Position numbers and translations under genes: made by a program
The notes under the pieces: generated by a model
The model's input: only the letters and a program-made list of their open reading frames with translations
Databases searched by the model: none
Told to the model about the DNA's origin: nothing
DNA from: Apteryx mantelli
Lineage: Eukaryota; Chordata; Aves; Apterygiformes; Apterygidae
DNA length: 64,000 nucleotides
Assembly: GCF_036417845.1 (NCBI RefSeq)
Contig: NC_089981.1
Span: 823,501 to 887,500, forward strand
Direction of reading: 5' to 3'
Shown here: one piece after another, positions 9,368 to 20,773 of the stretch
Layout: the number at the start of each line of letters is the position of its first letter
Position numbering within the stretch: position 1 is the first letter of the stretch

Positions 9368-11236
9368 TCAGTAGGTGCTGAAGACGGCCTGGATGTGCTC
9401 CCCGTCCCGCGGCTTGTAGGTGTCGACGCCTGGGCGAGGGCGCGGCGTGAGCCCGCGGCACTGCGGCCCCCGCCGCCCCGGCCCCCGCCCCGGCCCCGGC
9501 CCCCCACCTTGCTCCAGCGCGTCGCCGCCGCTGAGCAGCCGCCAGTAGGTCTTGTCGGCGGTGCTGGCGGCCAGCCCGTGGATGGAGACCACCATGGCGC
9601 CCCAGGACGTCGCCTCGGTCTGGAAGCTGCCGCCGAGAGGCACCGGAGGGCAGGCGGCTTGGCGGGGCCCCCCCAGCCGCCGCCGCCGCCGCCGTCCGCC
9701 CCCTCCCCGGCCGCGGGGCCTCACCTGAAGTGAGCGGGGTCCTGCTCCTGGGCCGCCCGCAGCACGGCCAGCAGCACCGAGCCGGCCGGCACCCGCACCC
9801 GGGTGCTGTAGCTGAAGTGGGCTCCCCTCAGATGGTTCACGACGGAGTAGTACACCGTGATGCGGGGGGCCAGGGGCGCCGTGGCGGACGGCCTACCTTG
9901 GTGAGCCCCGGCCGTGCCCCCGTGCGCCGGGTGCCGCGACGCGCCGCAGTCCAGGCCGGCGGCGTCCAGGTACGTGCGGCCCAGCAGGGCGGGCAACGCC
10001 TGGGCGACGGCCATGGGCTGCTGCAGGTGGTGGCGGAGCACCGCGGAGAAGGCCTGGGCGCAGTCCCACTCCCGGGGGGCGTAAAACGCCGCCGTGGCGG
10101 TGAGCGCCTGCGGAGGGCACGAGCGTGAGGGGGCCCCGGGCGGCCGCGCCGCCCCCGGCGCCGCCGGCTCCCCCCTACCTGCAGGGCCAGCCCTGTGCTG
10201 TAGATGTTCCCGATGATGCCGTCCCCCTGCTCCTGCTGGTCCAGGAAGGCGTTGGCCACCCGCGCCACCGCGTCGTGCAGCAGCTCCCGCAGCTCGCCGA
10301 GGCCCTCCGCCGCCAGCCGGCCGTGGGCGCACGTCAGCGCCAGCGCCGCCACGGCGCGGGTGTCTGCAAGGCCCCGGCGTCAGCCGGCCGCGGCACAGCC
10401 GGCGGGCGGAGGCGGCTGCGGGGCCGGGGGAGTCGCTCACCCACGGAGAGCCCGCTCCCGGGGCTCAGCACCTCCTTGGCCAGCATGACGGCGGCCACCT
10501 CGTAGCTGCCCGTCCCCTCCAGGCACAGCGCCAGGACGTCCAGGCTGAGCTGGTAAAACGTGGTCCGCGGGGCGCCCTCAAGCACTGCAAAGCGGCCGGG
10601 CACCGTGAGCCAGCGGCGAGGGGGACGCGGTGCCCCGGGGAGGGGGGGGGGGGGGGGGGCTCGCGGCCGTCCCGTCCGCGCCGTACCCAGGTAGGCCACC
10701 TCCTCGTCCGTCCTCTCCTGCAGCCGGCGGAGCACGTCGACGGTGTGCCCCAGCGCCCGCACCCGCCGGGGGCTCTGGCAGGAGGAGAGCAGGGCGAGCG
10801 TGTACAGCGCCAGCTCCCCCGACGTCATGTCTGCGGGGACAGAGAGCAGCCGGCAGTGCGGGGCCCCCGGGCACGCGGCCCAGCCGGGCGCCCCGGGGCC
10901 CCCACCTACCCTTCGGGGCCCTCTCCACCGCCGTCTTCTGCAGCTGCTGGAGCAGCAGTTTGCAGTGGCTGTTGGCGCCGGCGCCGGCCAGGTTCAGCGC
11001 CAGCAGGACGCTGGGGTTGGGCGGCTCGGTGGTGCCGGCGGAGCCCTCCAAGAGGTGCAGCATCCGGGAGACGGCGTTGTGCGGCGCAGCTGGAAGGAGC
11101 GGGGTCGGACACGCGGCGGGACGTCGCCCGCAGAGCCCCCCGCCCCAACCCCGGGCCGCCCCGGCGAGGACCGACACTCACCGCAGCCGCCCGCCAGCCC
11201 CAGCAGGGCGACGACGCCGAGGGCCACGCAGAGCAT
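9368..11236 (-). CDS. CBLIF: cobalamin-binding protein (intrinsic factor / transcobalamin family)
   Basis: Secreted vitamin B12 carrier. Eight exons on the minus strand: 11182-11236, 10910-11089, 10687-10830, 10441-10584, 10179-10363, 9725-10107, 9508-9626 and 9368-9429, encoding 423 aa (human intrinsic factor 417). The signal peptide is MLCVALGVVALLGLAGGCG. The alpha-barrel follows with PNPSVLLALNLAGA, GELALYTLALLSSC, DGIIGNIYSTGLALQ and PMAVAQALPALLGRTYLD. The beta domain has ITVYYSVVNHLRG and ATSWGAMVVSIHGL. Cysteines fit the family's disulfides. A reverse poly(A) signal lies at 9311-9316. Position next to MRPL16 matches human CBLIF/TCN1, but only one copy is present, so it could equally be named a transcobalamin. 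The symbol is a best guess within the family. Confidence 0.93.
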
Positions 11237-12430
11237 CCTCTCGTCCGGGGGGGTCCTGGCCTCTCCGGGCGTCCTCCCTGCTCTGAGCCGCCTCTGCGAG
11301 GGTGGCCGTGCCCGTCCCCCTCTTATCTGCTTAGCCACGTGCCTGCCGCGGCCGCTCAAGGGTGCCCCAAGGAGACGCGGCACCGCGTGCTCGCGGGGCC
11401 GGGGCGACATGGCACCGTGCGTCACCCTCGTTTTTTGGGGCAGTGCCCGGCTCCCGCGTAGGCCAGCGCCTTGCGATGGAGTCTGACCCCGCAAGCGGCC
11501 TCGAGCTTTGCCCACCGCCACGGGGGCGCGGGACCGGCTCTGCGCTGCCGGGAGCAGGCAGGGGAGACCCTGCCCAGTATGTCCAGTATGCCCAGTGCCC
11601 CCCCCCACGCACAGAAGCTGGGGCTGGTGCTGTGCCGGCGGGGGGGGTTGGTTTCTCCTCCAGGCGACCTCCGCCACGGTGGGGAAGACGGAGCGGGGTG
11701 GCACGGAGACGGCAGCGCTGATGCCGACCTTGTCGCCCTTGGCCACGGTGCCACTCACTTGGAGGGTGGCCGGGCGGCACGTGGGCAGGGCGGGGAGAAA
11801 CCTCCCAGCTTTGGTTTGCTCTCACCTGGCTGGGCCTGAAGCTCAGCTGCAAACTTTAACAAGGGGAATCCCGCCTGAAAGGATGGCCGGGAAGCTGAAG
11901 GGAAGCGCTTTATGCTGCCCCAGCATGTTCACTCTGAAACCTACTAAGCGTCAGGAGGCGGCTGACATGCTTTTCCCTTAGGGACCTTCGCGGCAAGTCA
12001 GTCCTGCTCTTGGCTGCCCTGGGGAACTGAGCGCTTTGGAGGACACGGCGGGGATCAGCACGGCGCGCGCACGTGCCGCCCTGCCCGAGGGAAGGGGCAG
12101 TGCCGGCGGCGGATGGAAACTGGGCAGCCGGCCAGGTTGCTCGGGGCCAGGCATCGCCAAGGGCCGAGGGGACCGCGGGGAGGTGGGAACATCCGCCCTT
12201 GCCTGGGGCTCCAGAGCACCTCAGCCGGGTGAGGTCCGGGTAGGACCTGCCCTCCAGGGAGCGGGTGACCTAGCGTGGGGCGCGCTGCCTCCAGGGCCGG
12301 GCGCGGGGCGGGGGCCAGCGGCACACCGGGCCCGGAGGCAGACGCCGCTCCTGCGCCCACCCCACGTCTCCCCGCAGGGAGGAGCGGGGCTCGGCGGGAC
12401 GGGCCGCAGCTGGGTGCGGGCGCAGCGGGG
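11237..12430. other. intergenic, 5' flank of the cobalamin binder
   Basis: CpG-rich spacer. I see no exon with credible splice sites and no transposon. The open frames on either strand are composition effects. Confidence 0.5.
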
Positions 12431-12437
12431 AGGCCCC

Positions 12438-12480
12438 ATTGGGAGAGCGGCGGCCACCTGACCACGGCCCCAGGTGTTAA
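12438..12480 (+). promoter_or_regulatory. compact promoter of the short ZP3-like gene
   Basis: Within 85 bp of the start codon are an inverted CCAAT box (ATTGG, 12438-12442), two E-boxes (CACCTG 12455-12460 and CAGGTG 12471-12476) and a weak TATA-like GTTAAAGC. E-boxes drive oocyte ZP genes through FIGLA in mammals; their role here is inferred. Confidence 0.35.
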
Positions 12481-12521
12481 AGCAAGCGGGGCAGGGCTGC
12501 TCGTCCTCCTCCTCGCTCGCG

Positions 12522-13818
12522 ATGAAGGCTCTGGGGAGGCGGTGGCTGGCTCTGCTTCTCCTGGCTGGCGCTTGGGTGCCAGATGCCCTGGGTAGGGGGC
12601 TGAGCTTGGGGGGCAGAGGGGGGTTGGCCGGGTCTCTGCCCTGGGCACGGCTGTTTGCAGCGGGGCTGCTGGTGCGAGCGGTGCCGGGAAGGCAGAGCCC
12701 CGGCCCAGGCTGGCGATGCCGAAATGCGGGCAAGCGGGAGGACCCCGAGTCCAGCCGTGCCCGTCCTGCCCGCTGCAGCCTCCCCGGCCCTGCCGTCAGC
12801 GGGGGCTTTTGGGCTCTCGAGCGGGCGGCGTTGCTCCCGGGGAGCTGGGAACCCGCCGGGGACCCTCACCCGCTGCCTCTCCCCAGCTCCTCCCGGCCGC
12901 CCGGACGCCCTGGGGCTCCGCCGTGCCGAGACGCCCGCGCTTCGCCCCGGAGGCGCGCGACGGTGAGTGGCCGAGCGCCGGGGCTCCGGCTGCGCTCTCC
13001 GCTGGCCCGAGTCCCCGCGGAGCCGGGCTCACCTGCCGCCTCCGCGTCCCCGCAGGCGCTCGGCGGACGGGCGGCTGGGGCGCTCCCTCTCCCCGCGGCG
13101 GCACCGCTTCCAGCTGGACGCCTCCGTCTTCCCAAGCGCCGCCGGCAGCCAGGTTGGTGCCAGCGCAAGGCGGCTTCGGGCCAGCGCCATCCCCGGGGGA
13201 GCGGCACGTGGGGGCCGTTCCCGGTCCCGGCGGCGGTCCCGCAGCATGCCTGTCCCCGCAGATCTGCCACCACTGTCACCCGAAGGCCGGGGCTGCCGGC
13301 GAGTCCGGCACAGCCTGCCCGTACGACCGTGCCGCGGACGGCACCGACCTCCCGTGCTGCGTCCGTGCTGCAGCCTCCGCCGGGCTTCCCCTCGCAGAGC
13401 TCCCGGGGGAAGCCGGCACTCGCCCCGGATCGCCGTCGGAGCCGGGCACGCCGCCGCCGCGCCGCCCCTCGGCGCCCGTGGCCGGAGGGGAGAGGAGGGA
13501 CGCGGGTGAGCGAGCAGCCTCCCGCGGCGCCCACCGCGGGGTGCCCCGAGCATCCCCGCGCGGGGGCACCCGGGGGAAGCGCCTGTCACCCTCACTGCCG
13601 CGTCTCCCGCAGGGCCGGCTCTCCCGGCGCCCGGCCCCACGCTGGCCATGGTGGCCATGGGCTCCATCCTGGCCGCCGTGGGCATGCTGGGCTGCTACCG
13701 CTCCGCAAGGCGCCGCCGGCACCGGGCGGGCGCCCCCCGTGAGCCCCCCAGCGTGGCCATGGTGCCCACCGCGTCCGCCTCCAGGAACGCCGCTCCTGGG
13801 AACCCCGGCATGGTGTGA
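12522..13818 (+). CDS. short ZP3-like protein holding only the end of a ZP-C module
   Basis: Five exons, 12522-12591, 12887-12962, 13056-13152, 13262-13505 and 13613-13818, splice in phase to 230 aa. A signal peptide (MKALGRRWLALLLLAGAWVP) is followed by a linker, then HRFQLDASVFP, ICHHCHPKAGAAG, ACPYDRAADG and LPCC. The Cys spacing resembles the last part of ZP3 ZP-C (CHLK, ACSF and CxCC motifs). A basic GGERRD site, one transmembrane helix (TLAMVAMGSILAAVGMLG) and a basic tail come next. AATAAA is at 13834-13839. Usual ZP3 is over 400 aa with ZP-N first; no ZP-N exon fits in the introns (294, 93, 109 and 107 bp). Exon structure is convincing. ZP kinship rests on short motifs. Confidence 0.68.
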
Positions 13819-13839
13819 GCCTCCCGCTTCGGCAATAAA

Positions 13840-14848
13840 GCCGTGGAACGAAGGATGTGTGCGGCTGGGCGTGGGAAGGGGTGGCGGGAGCGCTGGGGGC
13901 GCGGGCTGCAGGGCAGCTGGAGGGGGCTGGCGCCTCGCACGGGTGCTCCCGGGTGTCTTGGCACGTGGCCGAACGCCTCCAGCCTGGGTCCTATCCGTAA
14001 ACCCCTTTTTCCTCCCGCGCTTCTCCGGGGGGCTTGGACCCCCCGTCGCGAGCGCAGCTCCGCTGCCGGTGCGATGCTTCGCCTTGTTGCATCGGCATCT
14101 CGCCGTGCTGCCTCCGGGGCAATGTCGCCCGGCCCTGTTTTTCCGCGTGCTGCTCTTCAGTTATTCACTTCTCTTGTTTGCTTCCTCCCCGGCCGGAGCA
14201 CTCGACTCCGTAACCCCGCACCGGGATAACGCGCGGAGCGCCGCAGGGCCGAGGGCGGTGGAGCTGCCCCGGCGGCGGCAGCAGCTCTCGGGAACCCGCT
14301 TCACCCAGCCCGGCTTCGGCGACGGCGGTGGGTTCCCGCGGCCCGTATCCGTTCCTCGCCGCAGACTCCGAGGACGCACGAGCAGCCGGTGCCGCCGCCG
14401 CGGTGCTGGGACGAGCGCCGTGCTGCTTGTAGGGTTTCTCCGCGCGCGGGACGAGGGGGCTCCGGCGCGTGGCCGTGCTCGGGCGCGCTGGCGGCACGCG
14501 CGTCCCCCGTGCTGGCCAGGTCCCTTCCGCCACGCAGGAGGGAGCAGTTCCCGTGCGGGCTGGGCACCCGCTTGTTACCCCCCCCCCCCCCCCCCCCGCC
14601 GCCGCCGCCGCTGCCAGGCTCCTCCGCTTGCGCCGTTCTAGGAAGCAAGACTTTCATTTCTGCTTTTCTCAGAAAACACGTGAGCCGCAGCCCCGGTCGG
14701 GGGGGGGTGGGGGGGGGGGAATCTCCCTCCGCGCCCCACCCTGGCACTCGCTCCCGACCCCTTTCCGGGTCCCGGCGGCTCGGTGCCGGCCCCGCTTTCC
14801 CGGGCTCCCGAGCGGAGGGGAGGGCGAGCCAGCCCGATTGCAGCGCGA
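13840..14848. other. intergenic spacer, no gene seen
   Basis: GC-rich spacer between the ZP3-like gene and the first MS4A gene. It holds a C homopolymer and CCG run (about 14580-14610) and a G run (14700-14720). An upstream noncoding exon of the MS4A gene may lie here, but none could be fixed. Confidence 0.4.
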
Positions 14849-17009
14849 ATGCCGCTCGCCGTCGCCCCGGGGAGCCGCCCGCAGCTGGCCCAGGCTGGGC
14901 GCACGGCGTGGGCCGGCGGCTGGGTGCTCGGGGTAAGTCGCGGTGGCGGGGGGATCGGTCGCCGTCCCTCGGGCGTCCCCCTTCTCTAAGGCGCCTCCGC
15001 CGCGGGGGGGGGGGGGGGGGGCTCGCGGCCGTGCTGGTGGCGCTCGCGCCCTGGGCACGTTCCCTTCCTCGCAGGTGGTGCAGGTCTTCACGGGGCTCGT
15101 GCTCCTCGGGCTCGGCGGCACCTTGTTCTTCGCTTCCGGCGACCGCGAGCTGTGCATCGCCTACTGGTACCCGCTCTGGGGGGCCGCGCTGGTAAGCGGG
15201 GAGCCTGGGAGGGCTTCGCCGGCCGGACCGGGCAGGCAGGACCTGAGCGCCTGTTCTTCTCTCCCTTCCAGTACGTCGTCGCCGGCTATTACATCTCCTC
15301 CGCGGCTACAAACCCCTCGAGACATCTGGTGAGCGGGAGAGGGGTGGTGGCGGTCTTCTCCTGCCCCAGTGCCCCCCGGGGCAGCGGCTGTTCCCCCTCC
15401 CCAAATGGCCCCTCTCTGGGGCCCCTTGGAGGTGGGAAGAGGTTAGAACTGCGTGGTGGGGCCGGAGCGTGGACCGAGTCCGGCTCAGTCTCGCCGAGCT
15501 GCTGATGCCGGCACGGCTAACCCTGCCTCGGCCCCTCCAGGTGTCCTGCAGCGCCGTCTCCAGCTGCCTCGGCTTCCTCGCCTCGCTGGTGGGAGCTGTG
15601 CTCCTGGCCCTGGACCTGGACCTGCTGCGGGTTTCCTTCCGCCACCCGCTCCGGGGCGTCTTCGCCGTGTCCCCGCTCTGCGAGAGGAGCAGCGTCCCGG
15701 CTGAGCACTGCCGCAGGCTCCTGATCTACGAGCTGGTGAGCTGGCGGGGGCCGGCGGGACGGGCAGGGGAGCCGGCACGCGGGCGCAGACGGCGCTGGGG
15801 CCAAGCTGGTGGTGCAGTGCCCTGTCGTCCCCGCTGAGAGTGGGGCTGGTGGCATCTGGGCTCCCAAGGGGGGGTTGTTTAACCCCATGCGCCAGGACAG
15901 GTTGGGGTTGACCTGCTGGAAAGCAGCTCTGCCGAGAAGGACCTGGGAGTGCTGGTGGACACCGAGTTAAGCATGAGGCAGCAATGTGCCCTTGTGGCCA
16001 AGAAGGCCAATGGTATCCTGGGGTGCATCAGGAAGAGTGTGGCCAGCAGGTCGAGGGAGGTGATCCTCCCCCTCTCCTCATCCCTGGTGAGGCCACATCT
16101 GGAGTACTGTGTCCAGTTCTGGGCTCCCCAGGACAAGAGGGATGTGGCACTACTGGAGCAAGTCCAGCGAAGGGCCACAAAGATGATTAGGGGACTGGAG
16201 CATCTCTCTTATGAGGAAAGGCTGAGAGACCTCGGCCTGTTTAGCTTGGAGAAGAGAAGGCTGAGAGGAGATCTTATCAATGTGTACAAGTATCTGAAGG
16301 GAGGGTGTCAAGAGGATGGGGCCAGACTCTTTTCAGTGGTGCCGAGCGACAGGACGCGAGGCAACGGGCACAAGCTGAAACACAGACAGTTCCATCTGAA
16401 CATGAGGAAAAACTTCTTCCCTGTGAGGGTGACAGAGCACTGGAACAGGTTGCCCAGAGAGGTGGTGGAGTCTCCTTCCTTGGAGATATTCCAAAGCCGT
16501 CTGGATGTGGTCCTGGGCAACGTGCTCTGTGCTTCCCTGCTGGAGCAGGGAGGTTGGACTAGACGGTCTTTAAAGGTCCCTGCCAACCTCAGCTGTTCTG
16601 TGACTGTCTCCTTCCCCTCTTCTTCGCACAGGGCTTGCTGGTGCTGATGATGATCTTCACTGTTTTTGAGGTGGTCATCTCTTCCATCGCATTCAGCTAC
16701 AGCCTGGTGAGGATGCTGGCTTGGCTCCCAGCAGCCTGAGGCAGCACTAGCGGGAGAGGGGAGGGCCAGGTGTGCGGGCCTTCGACTGGGCCCGCGGCGA
16801 GGCGGGGGCAGCAGTGACTAACATACCCCTAGCTCTCTCTGCAGAAGGACAGAAGCTTGGACCATCAGCTGATGGAGCAGGCCTTCCCGTTGCCGGAGCT
16901 TCGGCCGCTGCAGGCTGCGGCTGGGACCAGTCCCTCCCAGTCCCTCCCCTCTGGGCTCCCACCGCCGTACTCCAGAGGAAACTTCCCCTTGGAGCCTCAG
17001 GGCGTTTGA
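14849..17009 (+). CDS. MS4A-family four-transmembrane protein, gene 1
   Basis: CD20-like membrane protein. Coding exons 14849-14932, 15075-15191, 15272-15328, 15541-15735, 16632-16706 and 16845-17009, all phase 0, give 230 aa. WVLG at the exon 1 end, then [15 protein letters not shown] (TM1), [10 protein letters not shown] (TM2), [21 protein letters not shown] (TM3) and [20 protein letters not shown] (TM4), is the usual MS4A plan. The loop between TM3 and TM4 is long and has two cysteines ([12 protein letters not shown]), as in CD20, so a disulfide is likely. The cytoplasmic tail contains PPPYS. A CR1 LINE sits in the intron before TM4. No poly(A) signal was found nearby. Orthology to a particular mammalian MS4A is not assignable here. 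Confidence 0.88.
15880..16606 (+). mobile_element. CR1 LINE, 5'-truncated, in MS4A gene 1 intron
   Basis: The C-terminal part of the CR1 reverse transcriptase is open for about 206 codons from 15949 to 16566. It includes [26 protein letters not shown] and [18 protein letters not shown]. The 3' end (GGTTGGACTAGACGGTCTTT to TTCTGTGACTGTC) has the CR1 form. It lies in the same orientation as the gene, entirely within an intron. The long uninterrupted frame suggests a younger copy than the other CR1 pieces here. Confidence 0.92.
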
Positions 17010-18776
17010 TTTCCCCAGAGCTTTCTTTCGGGAGCACGCTGGAATGCAGGCGAGCCCTTTCTGCTCGCCTCAATCCCTGCAGGATCTGAAGAGGGTGAAC
17101 GTGGCTCCTCCCGGCTCTCGAGGACAGATCGGCCGGGCATCGGTGGCCCGCCACCCGCTTCTGCACCAGCGTCCTCACCGAGGCGGTGCAAACCTGAGAC
17201 AAGGGGGAAAGAAGGGACCTGGAAACACAGGGTTTTCTCAGACGTGTCCCAAGTCCTAGAAGCCACCAGGATGGGAGGCAGTGGATGGGAAGGGAGGTGC
17301 CACACGCTCGTGAGCCAGAGGATGGAGCGCAATCATGCTGCACGTAGCAACTCTCTTGCCCACCTGATGCCAGTCCCGCTACTTGCGTAGCTTTCCTCTT
17401 GGGCTGTAAGTTTTCCCAGCCTGATCCCGTCTCTAGCTCTGTGTGAACTATGTTGAATATCTGAGAGTGTGAAAATGCCTTTTTTTGCCTTTTTTTTCCC
17501 CCCCTTTAAAATGTGGTGCTCTCCTGAGTGGACGTGTCCTTGCCTGGCTGGGCGGCAATGCCCTCGAAGAAATCGCTTCCCCTGGGCTGGTTGGGCTGGG
17601 GCTCGGGACCCACGGGCGGGCAGGGGGGTGGGCAGCTCCGGGAGGTGGGAGCTCGGTCGGTGCGGTAGAGCCACCGAGCTCCTCCTGGCTGGTTCCCGAC
17701 CCCTCCCGTCGCCCTTCAAGCTGCGGCGCCCTGATAAGATAAGGAGGAGAGGAGTTGGGCAGGCTCGGGTGCTGCCGCGGGCTCCTGGCAGCAGCCCCGG
17801 CAGGGGCAGGACCCGCTCCGGCTCCCACGCGGGGGGCAGAAACCTTTCCTGGGTCCTGGTTGCCGCAGCTTTGCCCCAGCAGCCCCTTTCCAGCTCACCC
17901 GTGCCGGGGCAAGGAGCGGGGTCTCGGCAAGCGGCCCGTGAGCGTGCCACGTAGCGAGACCGCTAAAGCTGTAAGACCGTGAAATTCGGACTCTTTCCCC
18001 CTGTCCGAAAAGCCCCCAAAAATCCGCAGGATGCGAGGGGAAGCCGCGGGGCTGGGGAAGGAGCGGAGCTGCCGGAGCCGCTGGCTGCAGCCTCCCCCCT
18101 GCCTCGCCGTGCGCGGCGAGCTCCTCGGGGAGGGCGCGTTGCTCTGCCTAATGGCTTTGATGGATCCTTCTTCCAGGAACTCGCCGCGGTGCTTCGCTCC
18201 CTCGCCTCCATTTATTTATTTATTTTATTTTATTTTGAGCCCCGCTGCAAGCGGAGGTGGGGGGGGGGGGCTCCTGGGTGGGCTTAGCCCTGCTGGGGTG
18301 GGGGGGGGTAGCTATAGCTGGGGGGCTCAGCGGGGATTTCCATGCTGTCCCGCTTCCCCTGGCACCCCCGTTGCCTCATCCCCCCCCCCCCCGGCACGCC
18401 GCCGGCCCCCGAGGGGTCGAGGTCTGAGCCGCTTTCCCCTTTTGGGCCGGTCCCCGAGGGTTTTCTGGGATGCAGGCGGTGGGGGGGGGGGGCAAGGCTG
18501 GGGCACCGCCGTCCGGGACGCCAGGGGCACCGGTGCGGCGTGGGCCCCCCCCCCCCCCCCCCCGGTGCGGCGTGGCCCCGCGTGGGGTCCGCCCGGGGAT
18601 GCTGCGGTCTCGCCGCCTCTGACGCCGCGCCGCGCTGCGCTGCGCCAATCGGCGCCCGCCGGAGCGGGATGTAGGGCAGCCCCGGCGCTGCGGGGACCGG
18701 GGGCCCGCGGGGCGGGGGGGTGGGGGGGCCGTCCGTCCGTCCGGCGGTCCGTCCGTCCGTCCGGCCAGCTGCGCCC
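17010..18776. other. intergenic, 3' of MS4A gene 1 and 5' of gene 2
   Basis: No further gene seen. It contains a tandem GATA motif (separate entry), an ATTT/ATTTT microsatellite at about 18209-18236, several G homopolymers, and a CCGT tetranucleotide repeat at 18730-18764 directly before the gene 2 start codon. Confidence 0.5.
17731..17744 (+). promoter_or_regulatory. double GATA motif
   Basis: CTGATAAGATAAGG carries two overlapping WGATAR sites, the form favoured by haematopoietic GATA factors. It stands between two MS4A genes, a family expressed largely in leukocytes. A regulatory role is inferred only. Confidence 0.3.
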
Positions 18777-20773
18777 ATGCCAGGCATGGGGCCCTTGCGG
18801 CTGGGCAGCCGCTCGGTGATGTACACGGCCGAGACCCTGTCCAAGGGCAAGAACCGAGTGATGGGGGTGAGTCGGGGAAGGGGGCCGGGGGGGGGCAGAG
18901 AGGGAGGGCAGCGACCCACGGCCGCTGGGGATGGGGGGCAGCACGCCCCCTCCTCCCCCGGCTCCTCGCCCCCCATGGGGGGGGGGCAGGACGGGCTTTC
19001 CCAGCTCTGCTGCTGTGGGGGGGGGGTGATGTGCAGCCCCTCACCCTGTTATCGGGGCTGGAGCTGGTCATGGAGGGCTCCGTCCTGGGGGGCTGGGGGG
19101 GGCGTGCGATGGGGGGGGGCTGCACTCGAGGGAGCCCCTGTCCCCTCCAGAGAGCTGCAAGGGGGGGGGGCTGAGATGAGCCTCCGGAAATGGGGCTGCA
19201 GTGACCCCCCCCCCAAAACCCCCCCAGCCTGGGCTCCCCCGTCTCTGCAGCGCTGCCGAGGGGGGGGGGCTGCTCCGGGGGGGGGGGGTCCGGCGGGGCG
19301 AGGGGACCCCGACACCGTGCCAGCCCGTCCTCGGGGGGGTGTCCAGCCGCGCGCACCTCCCCGCGCCCCCATCCCCGCGCTGGGGCGGGTGGGGGGGGCG
19401 GCAGGGGGGGCAACGTGCCCCACTTCCTCCCCTCCTGCCTCCTCCGCCAGACCATTCAGATCATGACCGGCTTCATGCACATCGGCTTCGGGATCGTCCT
19501 GACGACGCTCACCAACGTCTACACCTCCGTCTTCGTCATCGGCGAGATCCCCTTCCTGGGCGGCGTGTCTGTGCGTGGCCGGCGGGGGGGGGGGGGGGGG
19601 GGCGCGTGCTCGCGGGGACCCCCGGGGCTCCCCCAGCCTGCCGGGGACCGGGCACGCGTTTTGGGGAGCGGGGGGGGGAGCTCTAGCTCAGCGGCTCGGG
19701 ACAGCGAATTGCAGGGAAACTTCAGGACGAGCAGGATGCAGAAGGATGCGGGGTGGGGGGGGGGGGTGCGCGTCCCCTACGCCCGTAGCTGTGACCGCCC
19801 GCCTTTCTCGCCCCGGCGCAGTTCATCATCTCGGGCTGCCTGTCCATCGGAGCGGAGAAGAGCCCCACGGAGTGCGCGGTGAGTGGCCGCTGCCCGCCGG
19901 CCCGGCGCCTTCCCCCGCGCCGGCCCGGTGTCCCCGCCGCGCCGCCGGCTCCTCCGCCGGCGCCCCAACGCCTGCCCGTCTCCCCGCGGCCGCAGGTGAA
20001 GGGCAGCCAGACCATGAACGTCGTCAGCGCCATCTTCGCGCTGCTGGGCATCGTCGCCTTCATCGTCGACCTCAACCTGAACGGGCTCTACCGCTCCGGC
20101 TTCGACTACAGCTATCTCATCGCGGTAAGCGGCGCGGGAGGCAGAGCCGTTTTTGGGACGCTCGCCCCCGAAACGCGTGCGCGGGGGGGGGGGATCCGCG
20201 CCGTGCCTCCACCGGGCGCTGCCGGGAGTGGAGCCGGAGGGTTTGCATGCCGACGGGGTGCGTGCCGTGCCGTGCCGTGCCGTGCCGTGCCATGCCATGG
20301 CGGCGACGCTCACGGGCACTTCCCCCCCCCCCCGCCTGGAGCTCGCAGGGAACGGGATCTCCATCGTGCTGCTCATCTTCACCGTCCTGGAGTTCTGCAT
20401 CGCGGTCGCCACCGCCAATTTCTGGTGCCGGGCCACGCGCCTCCGCTCCAACGAGGTAGGTGGGGGGGGGCGGCGAGGCGAGCGCAGCCCGAGGAGGCTC
20501 TGGCGGCCCCGCGGGACCCGGCAGCGGCGCCCACCTCCTCCTCCTCCTCCTCCTCCTCCTCGTCCCTTGCAGGCCATGCTGATCGTGCCCGGCACCATCC
20601 GGGCGGACCTGGCGGTGCCCCCGGCGGAGCTGCCCCAGCCGCCCAGCTACACCGAGGTGAGCCCCGAGCCCGGCGTGCGGGGGGGACGCCCGGGGTGGGC
20701 AGCTCCCGGGAGCGGCGGCCACCCTTCCTCCTCCTCCTCCTCCTCCTTGCAGCTGGTCGCCCCGGACGTCTAG
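18777..20773 (+). CDS. MS4A-family four-transmembrane protein, gene 2
   Basis: Coding exons 18777-18866, 19451-19570, 19822-19878, 19996-20124, 20342-20455, 20573-20656 and 20753-20773, all phase 0, encode 204 aa. Motifs: NRVMG then TIQIMTGFMHIGFGIVL (TM1), FIISGCLSIGAEKSPTECAV (TM2), KGSQTMNVVSAIFALLGIVA (TM3) and SIVLLIFTVLEFCIAVATA (TM4). The acceptor of the TM4 exon was set at 20341, after a C tract, because the nearer AG at 20348 breaks the frame. The loop between TM3 and TM4 is short and lacks a Cys pair. The tail ends PPSYTELVAPDV, giving a PPxY motif and an overlapping YxxL sorting-type motif. AATAAA at 21304-21309 closes a 3' UTR of about 530 bp. Confidence 0.93.
20262..20298. repeat. 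GTGCC/ATGCC pentanucleotide repeat
   Basis: Six to seven GTGCC-type units within the intron before the TM4 exon of MS4A gene 2. Confidence 0.8.

Noticed and set aside
12716-14641. 641-codon plus-strand frame
   Set aside because: A GC-driven shadow crossing exons and introns of the ZP3-like gene in mixed frames.
20349-20455. Acceptor at 20348 for the TM4 exon of MS4A gene 2
   Set aside because: It shifts the frame; the AG at 20341, after a C tract, keeps phase 0 as in the paralogs.
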